DNA from: Osmia lignaria lignaria
Taxonomy: Eukaryota > Arthropoda > Insecta > Hymenoptera > Megachilidae
Assembly (NCBI RefSeq): GCF_051020975.1
Contig: NW_027478159.1
Span: 7,952,501 to 8,016,500, forward strand
Length of the DNA stretch: 64,000 nucleotides
Reading direction: 5' to 3'
The first letter of the stretch is position 1. The number at the start of each line of letters is the position of its first letter. Under the pieces are notes generated by a model. That model did no database searches and had not been told where the DNA came from. It worked only from the letters and a program-made list of their open reading frames with translations. Below, piece by piece: positions 11,269-23,179 of this stretch. Position numbers and translations under genes: made by a program.

Positions 11269-12555
11269 CGAAGCGAGCTATGGCAAAATGTTAAGAGACC
11301 TTTTTTGTAGAGAATTAAGTTTCCTACTTTTTATGTTCTATGATATTTTTTGATCAGATGCGTAGTTCTCGAGATATATCAAGATATTTAAAAGTTCCGA
11401 AGCCGCACCAACATAATAGAGATACAGAAACACCGTGGCTCCTTTCTTTGAGATAACTCTGCACTATTGCGAGCTGGAAATGCCACTTCCAGTTTAGCTG
11501 TGCAGAAGAAGAACAACAAGAAGAAGAAATATCTCGAAATATGTCCGTTAGGCCCCTTCCCTTGAGATAAATCTGCAAATATCTCGGAAACGAAGCGAGC
11601 TATGGCAAAATGTTAAGAGACCTTTTTTGTAGAGAATTAAGTTTCCTACTTTTTATGTTCTATGATATTTTTTGATCAGATGCGTAGTTCTCGAGATATA
11701 TCAAGATATTTAAAAGTTCCGAAGCCGCACCAACATAATAGAGATACAGAAACACCGTGGCCCCTTTCTTTGAGATAACTCTGCACTATTGCGAGCCGCA
11801 AATGCCACTTCCAGCTTAGCTGTGCAGAAGAAGAACAACAAGAAGAAGAAATATCTCGAAATATGTCCGTCAGGCCCCTTCCCTTGAGATAAATCTGCAA
11901 ATATCTCGGAAACGAAGCGAGGTATGGCAAAATGTTAAGAGACCTTTTTTGTAGAGAATTAAGTTTCCTACTTTTTATGTTCTATGATATTTTTTGATCA
12001 GATGCGCAGTTCTCGAGATATATCAAGATATTTAAAAGTTCCGAAGCCGCACCAACATAATAGAGATACAGAAACACCGTGGCCCCTTTCTTTGAGATAA
12101 CTCTGCACTATTGCGAGCTGGAAATGCCACTTCCAGTTTAGCTGTGCAGAAGAAGAACAACAAGAAGAAGAAATATCTCGAAATATGTCCGTCAGGCCCC
12201 TGCCCTTGAGATATATCTGCAAATATCTCGGAAACGAAGCGAGCTATGGCAAAATGTTGAGAGACCTTTTTTGTAGAGAATTATGTTTCCTACAATTTAT
12301 GTTCTATGATATTTTTTGATCAGAAGCGTAGTTTTCGAGATATATCGAGATATTTAAAAGTTCCGAAGCCGCACCAACATAATAGAGATACAGAAACACC
12401 GTGGCCCCTTTCTTTGAGATAACTCTGCACTAGTGCGAGCCGCAAATGCCACTTCCAGCTTAGCTGTGCAGAAGAAGAACAACAAGAAAAGAAATATCTC
12501 GAAATATGTCCGTCAGGCCCCTTCCCTTGAGATAAATCTGCAAATATCTCGGAAA
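11269..12555 (+). repeat. Monomers m36-m39, including two units absent from copy 2
   Basis: m36 and m38 carry the linked pair GCTGGAAATG and CCAGTTTAGC. m38-m39 pair with m80-m81 (25434-26077) at offset 13521 bp. m36 and m37 have no counterpart between m79 and m80, so two whole monomers were gained here or lost there. Confidence 0.8.
12235..12555 (+). repeat. Short monomer m39, 321 bp (1-bp deletion)
   Basis: The purine-rich stretch reads CAAGAAAAGAAATATC near 12484 instead of having the full GAAGAAGAA run, losing 1 bp. Its partner m81 lacks this loss, so it happened after the large duplication. Confidence 0.9.
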
Positions 12556-13199
12556 CGAAGCGAGCTATGGCAAAATGTTAAGAGACCTTTTTTGTAGAGA
12601 ATTAAGTTTCCTACTTTTTATGTTCTATGATATTTTTTGATCAGATGCGTAGTTCTCGAGATATATCAAGATATTTAAAAGTTACGAAGCCGCACCAACA
12701 TAATAGAGATACAGAAACACCGTGGCCCCTTTCTTTGAGATAACTCTGCACTATAGCGAGCTGCAAATGCCGCTTCGAGCTTAGCTGTGCAGAAGAAGAA
12801 CAACAAGAAGAAGAAATATCTCGAAATATGTCCGTTAGGCCCCTTCCCTTGAGATAAATCTGCCAATATCTCGGAAACGAAGCGAGCTATGGCAAAATGT
12901 TAAGAGACCTTTTTTGTAGAGAATTAAGTTTCCTACTTTTTATGTTCTATGATATTTTTTGATCAGAAGCGTAGTTGTCGAGATATATCGAGATATTTAA
13001 AAGTTCCGAAGCCGCACCAACATAATAGAGATACAGAAACACCGTGGCCCCTTTCTTTAAGATAACTCTGCACTATTGCGAGCTGCAAATGCCACTTCCA
13101 GCTTAGCTGTGCAGAAGAAGAACAACAAGAAGAAGAAATATCTCGAAATATGTCCGTCAGGCCAGTTCCTTTGAGCTGAATATGCAAATATCTCGGAAA
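12556..13199 (+). repeat. Monomers m40-m41 at the junction of the two large copies
   Basis: m40 has the GCCGCTTCGAGC body (as in m6, m10 and m48), CACTATAGCG near 12749 and CTGCCAATATC near 12860. m41 has GTTGTCGAG near 12975, CTTTAAGATAAC near 13057 and GAATATGC near 13178. These private changes have no match near the end of copy 2. The next monomer (m42) begins the second copy. Confidence 0.75.
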
Positions 13200-13843
13200 C
13201 GAAGCGAGCTATGGCAAAATGTTAAGAGACGTTTTTTGTAGAGAATTATGTTTCCTACAATTTATGTTCTATGATATTTTTTGATCAGAAGCGTAGTTTT
13301 CGAGATATATCGAGATATTTAAAAGTTACGAAGCCGCACCAACATAATAGAGATACAGAAACACCGTGGCCCCTTTCTTTGAGATAACTCTGCAATAGTG
13401 CGAGCCGCAAATGCCACTTCCAGCTTAGCTGTGCAGAAGAAGAACAACAAGAAGAAGAAATATTTCGAAATATGTCCGTCAGGCCCCTTCCCTTGAGATA
13501 AATCTGCAAATATCTCGGAAACAAAGCGAGCTATGGCAAAATGTTAAGAGACCTTTTTTGTAGAGAATTAAGTTTCCTACTTTTTATGTTCTATGATATT
13601 TTTTGATCAGATGCGTAGTTCTCGAGATATATCAAGATATTTAAAAGTTCCGAAGCCGCACCAACATAATAGAGATACAGAAACACCGTGGCCCCTATCT
13701 TTGAGATAACTCTGCACTATTGCGAGCTGTAAATGCCACTTCCAGCTTAGCTGTGCAGAAGAAGAACAACAAGAAGGAGAAATATCTCGAAATATGTCCG
13801 TCAGGCCCCTGCCCTTGAGATATATCTGCAAATAGCTCGGAAA

Positions 13844-15775
13844 CCAAGCGAGCTATGGCAAAATGTTAAGAGACCTTTTTTGTAGAGAATTATGTTTTCT
13901 ACAATTTATGTTCTATGATATTTTTTGATCAGAAGCGTAGTTTTCGAGATATATCGAGATATTTAAAAGTTACGAAGCCGCACCAACATAATAGAGATAC
14001 AGAAACACCGTGGCCCCTTTCTTTGAGATAACTCTGCACTATTGCGAGCTGCAAATGCCACTTCCAGCTTAGCTGTGCAGAAGAAGAACAACAAGAAGAA
14101 GAAATATCTCGAAATATGTCCGTCAGGCCCCTTCCCTTGAGATAAATCTGCAAATATCTCGGAAACGAAGCGAGCTATGGCAAAATGTTTAGAGACCTTT
14201 CTTGTAGAGAATTAAGTTTCCTACTTTTTATGTAGTATGATATTTTTTGATCAGATGCGTAGTTCTCGAGATATATCAAGATATTTAAAAGTTCCGAAGC
14301 CGCACCAACATAATAGAGATACAGAAACACCGTGGCCCCTTTCTTTGGGATAACTCTGCACTATTGCGAGCTGCAAATGCAACTTCCAGCTTAGCTGTGC
14401 AGAAGAAGAACAACAAAAAGAAGAAATATCTCGAAATATGTCCGTCAGGCCACTTCCCTTGAGATGAATCTGCAAATATCTCGGAAACGAAGCGAGCTAT
14501 GGCAAAATGTTAAGAGACCTTTTTTGTAGAGAATTAAGTTTACTACTTTTTATGTTCTATGATATTTTTTGATCAGAAGCGTAGTTTTCGAGATATATCG
14601 AGATATTTAAAAGTTCCGAAGCCGCACCAACATAATAGAGATACAGAAACACCGTGGCCCCTTTCTTTGAGATAACTCTGCACTATTGCGAGCTGCAAAT
14701 GCCACTTCCAGCTTAGCTGTGCAGAAGAAGAACAACAAGAAGAAGAAATATCTCGAAATATGTCCGTCAGGCCCCTTCCCTTGAGATAAATCTGCAAATA
14801 TCTCGGAAACGAAGCGAGCTATGGCAAAATGTTTAGAGACCTTTCTTGTAGAGAATTAAGTTTCCTACTTTTTATGTAGTATGATATTTTTTGATCAGAT
14901 GCGTAGTTCTCGAGATATATCAAGATATTTAAAAGTTCCGAAGCCGCACCAACATAATAGAGATACAGAAACACCGTGGCCCCTTTCTTTGGGATAACTC
15001 TGCACTATTGCGAGCTGCAAATGCCACTTCCAGCTTAGCTGTGCAGAAGAAGAACAACAAGAAGAAGAAATATCTCGAAATATGTCCGTCAGGCCACTTC
15101 CCTTGAGATAAATCTGCAAATATCTCGGAAACGAAGCGAGCTATGGCAAAATGTTAAGAGACCTTTTTTGTAGAGAATTAAGTTTCCTACTTTTTATGTT
15201 CGATGATATTTTTTGATCAGATGCGTAGTTCTCGAGATATATCAAGATATTTAAAAGTTCTGAAGCTGCACCAACATAATAGAGGTACAGAAACACCGTG
15301 GCCTCTTTCTTTGAGATAACTCAGCACTATTGCGAGCTGCAAATGCCGCTTCGAGCTTAGCTGTGCAGAAGAAGAACAACAAGAAGAAGAAATATCTCGA
15401 AATATGTCCGTCAGACCCCTTCCCTTGAGATGAATCTGCAAATATCTCGGAAACGAAGCGAGCTATGGCAAAATGTTAAGAGACCTTTTTTGTAGAGAAT
15501 TAAGTTTCCTACTTTTTATGTTGTATGATATTTTTTGATCAGAAGCGTAGTTTTCGAGATATATCGAGATATTTAAAAGTTCCGAAGCCGCACCAACATA
15601 ATAGAGATACAGAAACACCGTGGCCCCTTTCTTTGAGATAACTCTGCAATAGTGCGAGCCGCAAATGCCACTTCCAGCTTAGCTGTGCAGAAGAAGAACA
15701 ACAAGAAGAAGAAATATTTCGAAATATGTCCGTCAGGCCCCTTCCCTTGAGATAAATCTGCAAATATCTCGGAAA
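13844..15775 (+). repeat. Six-monomer block m44-m49, partner of 323-2254
   Basis: This is the second copy of m2-m7. Private changes here include CAACAAAAAG near 14412, where the partner has CAACAAGAAG, and GTTCTGAAGC near 15257, where the partner has GTTCCGAAGC. These show that the copies have aged independently, although divergence is only a fraction of one percent by eye. Confidence 0.9.
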
Positions 15776-17707
15776 CGAAGCGAGCTATGGCAAAATGTCA
15801 AGAGACCTTTTTTGTAGAGAATTAAGTTTCCTACTTTTTATGTTCTATGATATTTTTTGATCAGAAGCGTAGTTTTCGAGATATATCGAGATACTTAAAA
15901 GTTCCGAGGCCGCACCAACATAATACAGATACAGAAACACCGTGGCCCCTTTCTTTGAGATAACTCTGCACTATTGCGAGCTGCAAATGCCACTTCCAGC
16001 TTAGCTGTGCAGAGGAAGAACAACAAGAAGAAGAAATATCTCGAAATATGTCCGTCAGGCCTGTTCCTTTGAGCTGAATCTGCAAATATCTCGGAAACGA
16101 AGCGAGCTATGGCAAAATGTTAAGAGACGTTTTTTGTAGAGAATTATGTTTCCTACAATTTACGTTCTATGATATTTTTTGATCAGAAGCGTAGTTTTCG
16201 AGATATATCGAGATACTTAAAAGTTCCGAAGCCGCACCAACATATTAGAGATACAGAAACACCGTGGCCCCTTTCTTTGAGATAACTGTGCACTAGTGCG
16301 AGCCGCAAATGCCACTTCCAGCTTAGCTGTGCAGAAGAAGAACAACAAGAAGAAGAAATATCTCGAAATATGTCCGTCAGGCCCCTTCCCTTGAGATAAA
16401 TCTGCAAATATCTCGGAAACGAAGCGAGCTATGGCAAAATGTTAAGAGACCTTTTTTGTAGAGAATTATGTTTCCTACTTTTTATGTTCTATGATATTTT
16501 TTGATCAGACGCGTAGTTCTCGAGATATATCAAGATATTTAAAAGTTCCGAAGCCGCACCAACATAATACAGATACAGAAACACCGTGGCCCCTTTCTTT
16601 GAGATAACTCTGCACTAGTGCGAGCCGCAAATGCCACTTCCAGCTTAGCTGTGCAGAAGAAGAACAACAAGAAGAAGAAATATCTCGAAATATGTCCGTC
16701 AGGCCCCTTCCCTTGAGATAAATCTGCAAATATCTCGGAAACGAAGCGAGCTATGGCAAAATGTTAAGAGACCTTTTTTGTAGAGAATTAAGTTTCCTAC
16801 TTTTTATGTTCTATGATATTTTTTGATCAGATGCGTAGTTCTCGAGATATATCAAGATATTTAAAAGTTCCGAAGCCGCACCAGCATAATACAGATACAG
16901 AAACACCGTGGCCCCTTTCTTTGAGATAACTCTGCACTATTGCGAGCCGCAAATGCCACTTCCAGCTTAGCTGTGCAGAAGAAGAACAACAAGAAGAAGA
17001 AATATCTCGAAATATGTCCGTCAGGCCCCTTCCCTTGAGATAAATCTGCAAATATCTCGGAAACGAAGCGAGCTATGGCAAAATGTTAAGAGACCTTTTT
17101 TGTAGAGAATTAAGTTTCCTACTTTTTATGTTCTATGATATTTTTTGATCAGATGCGCAGTTCTCGAGATATATCAAGATATTTAAAAGTTCCGAAGCCG
17201 CACCAACATAATAGAGATACAGAAACACCGTGGCCCCTTTCTTTGAGATAACTCTGCACTATTGCGAGCTGTAAATGCCACTTCCAGCTTAGCTGTGCAG
17301 AAGAAGAACAACAAGAAGAAGAAATATCTCGAAATATGTCCGTCAGGCCCCTGCCCTTGAGATATATCTGCAAATATCTCGGAAACGAAGCGAGCTATGG
17401 CAAAATGTTGAGAGACCTTTTTTGTAGAGAATTATGTTTCCTACAATTTATGTTCTATGATATTTTTTGATCAGATGCGTAGTTCTCGAGATATATCAAG
17501 ATATTTAAAAGTTCCGAAGCCGCACCAGCATAATACAGATACAGAAACACCGTGGCCCCTTTCTTTGAGATAACTCTGCACTATTGCGAGCCGCAAATGC
17601 CACTTCCAGCTTAGCTGTGCAGAAGAAGAACAACAAGAAGAAGAAATATCTCGAAATATGTCCGTCAGGCCCCTTCCCTTGAGATAAATCTGCAAATATC
17701 TCGGAAA
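15776..17707 (+). repeat. Rearranged insert-like stretch m50-m55 in copy 2
   Basis: The order here differs from copy 1. m50-m51 resemble m31-m32, m52-m53 resemble m13-m14 (GACGCGTAG, then CCAGCATAATAC), m54 resembles m22 (GATGCGCAG, CCCCTGCCC), and m55 opens like m23 (TGTTGAGAG) but continues like m14 (CCAGCATAATAC near 17525). This reads as successive jumps between distant monomers in register. Confidence 0.75.
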
Positions 17708-19639
17708 CGAAGCGAGCTATGGCAAAATGTTAAGAGACCTTTTTTGTAGAGAATTAAGTTTCCTACTTTTTATGTTCTATGATATTTTTTGATCAGATGC
17801 GTAGTTCTCGAGATATATCAAGATATTTAAAAGTTCCGAAGCCGCACCAACATAATAGAGATACAGAAACACCGTGGCCCCTTTCTTTGAGATAACTCTG
17901 CACTAGTGCGAGCCGCAAATGCCACTTCCAGCTTAGCTGTGCAGAAGAAGAACAACAAGAAGAAGAAATATCTCGAAATATGTCCGTCAGGCCCCTTCCC
18001 TTGAGATAAATCTGCAAATATCTCGGAAACGAAGCGAGGTATGGCAAAATGTTAAGAGACCTTTTTTGTAGAGAATTAAGTTTCCTACTTTTTATGTTCT
18101 ATGATATTTTTTGATCAGATGCGTAGTTCTCGAGATATATCAAGATATTTAAAAGTTCCGAAGCCGCACCAACATAATAGAGATACAGAAACACCGTGGC
18201 CCCTTTCTTTGAGATAACTCTGCAATAGTGCGAGCCGCAAATGCCACTTCCAGCTTAGCTGTGCAGAAGAAGAACAACAAGAAGAAGAAATATCTCGAAA
18301 TATGTCCGTTAGGCCCCTTCCCTTGAGATAAATCTGCAAATATCTCGGAAACGAAGCGAGCTATGGCAAAATGTTAAGAGACCTTTTTTGTAGAGAATTA
18401 AGTTTCCTACTTTTTATGTTCTATGATATTTTTTGATCAGATGCGCAGTTCTCGAGATATATCAAGATATTTAAAAGTTCCGAAGCCGCACCAACATAAT
18501 AGAGATACAGAAACACCGTGGCCCCTTTCTTTGAGATAACTCTGCACTATTGCGAGCTGTAAATGCCACTTCCAGCTTAGCTGTGCAGAAGAAGAACAAC
18601 AAGAAGAAGAAATATCTCGAAATATGTCCGTCAGGCCCCTGCCCTTGAGATATATCTGCAAATATCTCGGAAACGAAGCGAGCTATGGCAAAATGTTGAG
18701 AGACCTTTTTTGTAGAGAATTATGTTTCCTACAATTTATGTTCTATGATATTTTTTGATCAGAAGCGTAGTTTTCGAGATATATCGAGATATTTAAAAGT
18801 TCCGAAGCCGCACCAACATAATAGAGATACAGAAACACCGTGGCCCCTTTCTTTGAGATAACTCTGCACTAGTGCGAGCCGCAAATGCCACTTCCAGCTT
18901 AGCTGTGCAGAAGAAGAACAACAAGAAGAAGAAATATCTCGAAATATGTCCGTCAGGCCCCTTCCCTTGAGATAAATCTGCAAATATCTCGGAAACGAAG
19001 CGAGCTATGGCAAAATGTTAAGAGACCTTTTTTGTAGAGAATTAAGTTTCCTACTTTTTATGTTCTATGATATTTTTTGATCAGATGCGTAGTTCTCGAG
19101 ATATATCAAGATATTTAAAAGTTCCGAAGCCGCACCAACATAATAGAGATACAGAAACACCGTGGCCCCTTTCTTTGAGATAACTCTGCACTATTGCGAG
19201 CTGCAAATGCCACTTCCAGCTTAGCTGTGCAGAGGAAGAACAACAAGAAAAAGAAGTATCTCGAAATATGTCCGTCAGGCCCGTTCCTTTGAGCTGAATC
19301 TGCAAATATCTCGGAAACGAAGCGAGCTATGGCAAAATGTTAAGAGACGTTTTTTGTAGAGAATTATGTTTCCTACAATTTATGTTCTATGATATTTTTT
19401 GATCAGAAGCGTAGTTTTCGAGATATATCGAGATATTTAAAAGTTCCGAAGCCGCACCAACATAATAGAGATACAGAAACACCGTGGCCCCTTTCTTTGA
19501 GATAACTCTGCACTAGTGCGAGCCGCAAATGCCACTTCCAGCTTAGCTGTGCAGAAGAAGAACAACAAGAAGAAGAAATATCTCGAAATATGTCCGTCAG
19601 GCCCCTTCCCTTGAGATAAATCTGCAAATATCTCGGAAA
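17708..19639 (+). repeat. Third copy of the m20-m25 block (m56-m61)
   Basis: The succession GAGGTATGG junction, CAATAGTGCG with CCGTTAGG, GATGCGCAG, TGTTGAGAG and AAAAAGAAGTATC repeats that of 6119-8048 and 20606-22535. The distance to the second of these is 2898 bp, nine monomers. Unlike those two, its AAAAAGAAGTATC monomer (m60) keeps full length. Confidence 0.85.
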
Positions 19640-19961
19640 CGAAGCGAGCTATGGCAAAATGTTAAGAGACCTTTTTTGTAGAGAATTAAGTTTCCTACTT
19701 TTTATGTTCTATGATATTTTTTGATCAGAAGCGTAGTTTTCGAGATATATCGAGATATTTAAAAGTTCCGAAGCCGCACCAACATAATAGAGATACAGAA
19801 ACACCGTGGCCCCTTTCTTTGAGATAACTCTGCACTATTGCGAGCTACAAATGCCACTTCCAGCTTAGCTGTGCAGAGGAAGAACAACAAGAAGAAGAAA
19901 TATCTCGAAATATGTCCGTCAGGCCAGTTCCTTTGAGCTGAATCTGCAAATATCTCGGAAA
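19640..19961 (+). repeat. Chimeric monomer m62
   Basis: The head is like m26/m71 (TTAAG linker with a GATCAGAAGCG core). The body and tail are like m27 (GAGGAAGAAC, CCAGTTCC). It has private AGCTACAAATG near 19845. It is explained by an in-register exchange that removed one monomer's worth of DNA. Confidence 0.7.
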
Positions 19962-22857
19962 CGAAGCGAGCTATGGCAAAATGTTAAGAGACGTTTTTTG
20001 TAGAGGATTATGTTTCCTACAATTTATGTTCTATGATATTTTTTGATCAGAAGCGTAGTTTTCGAGATATATCGAGATACTTAAAAGTTCCGAAGCCGCA
20101 CCAACATATTAGAGATACAGAAACACCGTGGCCCCTTTCTTTGAGATAACTGTGCACTAGTGCGAGCCGCAAATGCCACTTCCAGCTTAGCTGTGCAGAA
20201 GAAGAACAACAAGAAGAAGAAATATCTCGAAATATGTCCGTCAGGCCCCTTCCCTTGAGATAAATCTGCAAATATCTCGGAAACGAAGCGAGCTATGGCA
20301 AAATGTTAAGAGACCTTTTTTGTAGAGAATTATGTTTCCTACTTTTTATGTTCTGTGATATTTTTTGATCAGACGCGTAGTTCTCGAGATATATCAAGAT
20401 ATTTAAAAGTTCCGAAGCCGCACCAACATAATACAGATACAGAAACACCGTGGCCCCTTTCTTTGAGATAACTCTGCACTAGTGCGAGCCGCAAATGCCA
20501 CTTCCAGCTTAGCTGTGCAGAAGAAGAACAACAAGAAGAAGAAATATCTCGAAATATGTCCGTCAGGCCCCTTCCCTTGAGATAAATCTGCAAATATCTC
20601 GGAAACGAAGCGAGCTATGGCAAAATGTTAAGAGACCTTTTTTGTAGAGAATTAAGTTTCCTACTTTTTATGTTCTATGATATTTTTTGATCAGATGCGT
20701 AGTTCTCGAGATATATCAAGATATTTAAAAGTTCCGAAGCCGCACCAACATAATAGAGATACAGAAACACCGTGGCCCCTTTCTTTGAGATAACTCTGCA
20801 CTAGTGCGAGCCGCAAATGCCACTTCCAGCTTAGCTGTGCAGAAGAAGAACAACAAGAAGAAGAAATATCTCGAAATATGTCCGTCAGGCCCCTTCCCTT
20901 GAGATAAATCTGCAAATATCTCGGAAACGAAGCGAGGTATGGCAAAATGTTAAGAGACCTTTTTTGTAGAGAATTAAGTTTCCTACTTTTTATGTTCTAT
21001 GATATTTTTTGATCAGATGCGTAGTTCTCGAGATATATCAAGATATTTAAAAGTTCCGAAGCCGCACCAACATAATAGAGATACAGAAACACCGTGGCCC
21101 CTTTCTTTGAGATAACTCTGCAATAGTGCGAGCCGCAAATGCCACTTCCAGCTTAGCTGTGCAGAAGAAGAACAACAAGAAGAAGAAATATCTCGAAATA
21201 TGTCCGTTAGGCCCCTTCCCTTGAGATAAATCTGCAAATATCTCGGAAACGAAGCGAGCTATGGCAAAATGTTAAGAGACCTTTTTTGTAGAGAATTAAG
21301 TTTCCTACTTTTTATGTTCTATGATATTTTTTGATCAGATGCGCAGTTCTCGAGATATATCAAGATATTTAAAAGTTCCGAAGCCGCACCAACATAATAG
21401 AGATACAGAAACACCGTGGCCCCTTTCTTTGAGATAACTCTGCACTATTGCGAGCTGTAAATGCCACTTCCAGCTTAGCTGTGCAGAAGAAGAACAACAA
21501 GAAGAAGAAATATCTCGAAATATGTCCGTCAGGCCCCTGCCCTTGAGATATATCTGCAAATATCTCGGAAACGAAGCGAGCTATGGCAAAATGTTGAGAG
21601 ACCTTTTTTGTAGAGAATTATGTTTCCTACAATTTATGTTCTATGATATTTTTTGATCAGAAGCGTAGTTTTCGAGATATATCGAGATATTTAAAAGTTC
21701 CGAAGCCGCACCAACATAATAGAGATACAGAAACACCGTGGCCCCTTTCTTTGAGATAACTCTGCACTAGTGCGAGCCGCAAATGCCACTTCCAGCTTAG
21801 CTGTGCAGAAGAAGAACAACAAGAAGAAGAAATATCTCGAAATATGTCCGTCAGGCCCCTTCCCTTGAGATAAATCTGCAAATATCTCGGAAACGAAGCG
21901 AGCTATGGCAAAATGTTAAGAGACCTTTTTTGTAGAGAATTAAGTTTCCTACTTTTTATGTTCTATGATATTTTTTGATCAGATGCGTAGTTCTCGAGAT
22001 ATATCAAGATATTTAAAAGTTCCGAAGCCGCACCAACATAATAGAGATGCAGAAACACCGTGGCCCCTTTCTTTGAGATAACTCTGCACTATTGCGAGCT
22101 AAATGCCACTTCCAGCTTAGCTGTGCAGAGGAAGAACAACAAGAAAAAGAAGTATCTCGAAATATGTCCGTCAGGCCCGTTCCTTTGAGCTGAATCTGCA
22201 AATATCTCGGAAACGAAGCGAGCTATGGCAAAATGTTAAGAGACGTTTTTTGTAGAGAATTATGTTTCCTACAATTTATGTTCTATGATATTTTTTGATC
22301 AGAAGCGTAGTTTTCGAGATATATCGAGATATTTAAAAGTTCCGAAGCCGCACCAACATAATAGAGATACAGAAACACCGTGGCCCCTTTCTTTGAGATA
22401 ACTCTGCACTAGTGCGAGCCGCAAATGCCACTTCCAGCTTAGCTGTGCAGAAGAAGAACAACAAGAAGAAGAAATATCTCGAAATATGTCCGTCAGGCCC
22501 CTTCCCTTGAGATAAATCTGCAAATATCTCGGAAACGAAGCGAGCTATGGCAAAATGTTAAGAGACCTTTTTTGTAGAGAATTAAGTTTCCTACTTTTTA
22601 TGTTCTATGATATTTTTTGATCAGAAGCGTAGTTTTCGAGATATATCGAGATATTTAAAAGTTCCGAAGCCGCACCAACATAATAGAGATACAGAAACAC
22701 CGTGGCCCCTTTCTTTGAGATAACTCTGCACTAGTGCGAGCCGCAAATGCCACTTCCAGCTTAGCTGTGCAGAAGAAGAACAACAAGAAGAAGAAATATC
22801 TCGAAATATGTCCGTCAGGCCCCTTCCCTTGAGATAAATCTGCAAATATCTCGGAAA
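19962..22857 (+). repeat. Nine-monomer block m63-m71, partner of 5475-8370
   Basis: This is the second copy of m18-m26, with the same ordered set of diagnostic variants, including GTTCTGTGAT near 20352 and the deletion-bearing m69. A private change GTAGAGGATTATG near 20003 marks this copy. Confidence 0.9.
21894..22213 (+). repeat. Short monomer m69, 320 bp (2-bp deletion)
   Basis: AGCTAAATG near 22098 and GATGCAG near 22047 repeat the condition of m24. This deletion is inherited by duplication, not independent. Confidence 0.95.
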
Positions 22858-23179
22858 CGAAGCGAGCTATGGCAAAATGTTAAGAGACCTTTTTTGTAGA
22901 GAATTAAGTTTCCTACTTTTTATGTTCTATGATATTTTTTGATCAGATGCGTAGTTCTCGAGATATATCAAGATATTTAAAAGTTCCGAAGCCGCACCAA
23001 CATAATAGAGATACAGAAACACCGTGGCCCCTTTCTTTGAGATAACTCTGCACTATTGCGAGCTGCAAATGCCACTTCCAGCTTAGCTGTGCAGAGGAAG
23101 AACAACAAGAAGAAGAAATATCTCGAAATATGTCCGTCAGGCCCCTTCCCTTGAGATAAATCTGCAAATATCTCGGAAA
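22858..23179 (+). repeat. Fusion monomer m72
   Basis: The first part, up to GAGGAAGAAC near 23095, follows m27; the tail CCCCTTCCC near 23143 follows m28. Flanking monomers m71 and m73 match m26 and m29. The unit is exactly 322 bp, so the exchange point lies at the same monomer coordinate on both sides, between about 23098 and 23142. Confidence 0.85.

Larger units (their letters stand above)
1..13199 (+). repeat. Copy 1 of a large tandem duplication (m1-m41)
   Basis: Many private variants of this stretch recur in the same order in 13200-26077. They include the paired GTTTTCTAC and TATGTAGTATG near 380 and 708, GTTCTGTGAT near 5870 and 9086, the 2-bp loss near 7613, TATCACGG near 10615, and AGATATATAAAAG near 11063. 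Matching positions are offset by 13199, 13521, 14487, 14165 and again 13521 bp in successive sub-blocks. Each change of offset equals a whole number of 322-bp monomers (after allowing for shared small deletions), so whole monomers were gained or lost after duplication. The left boundary may lie outside the window. Confidence 0.85.
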
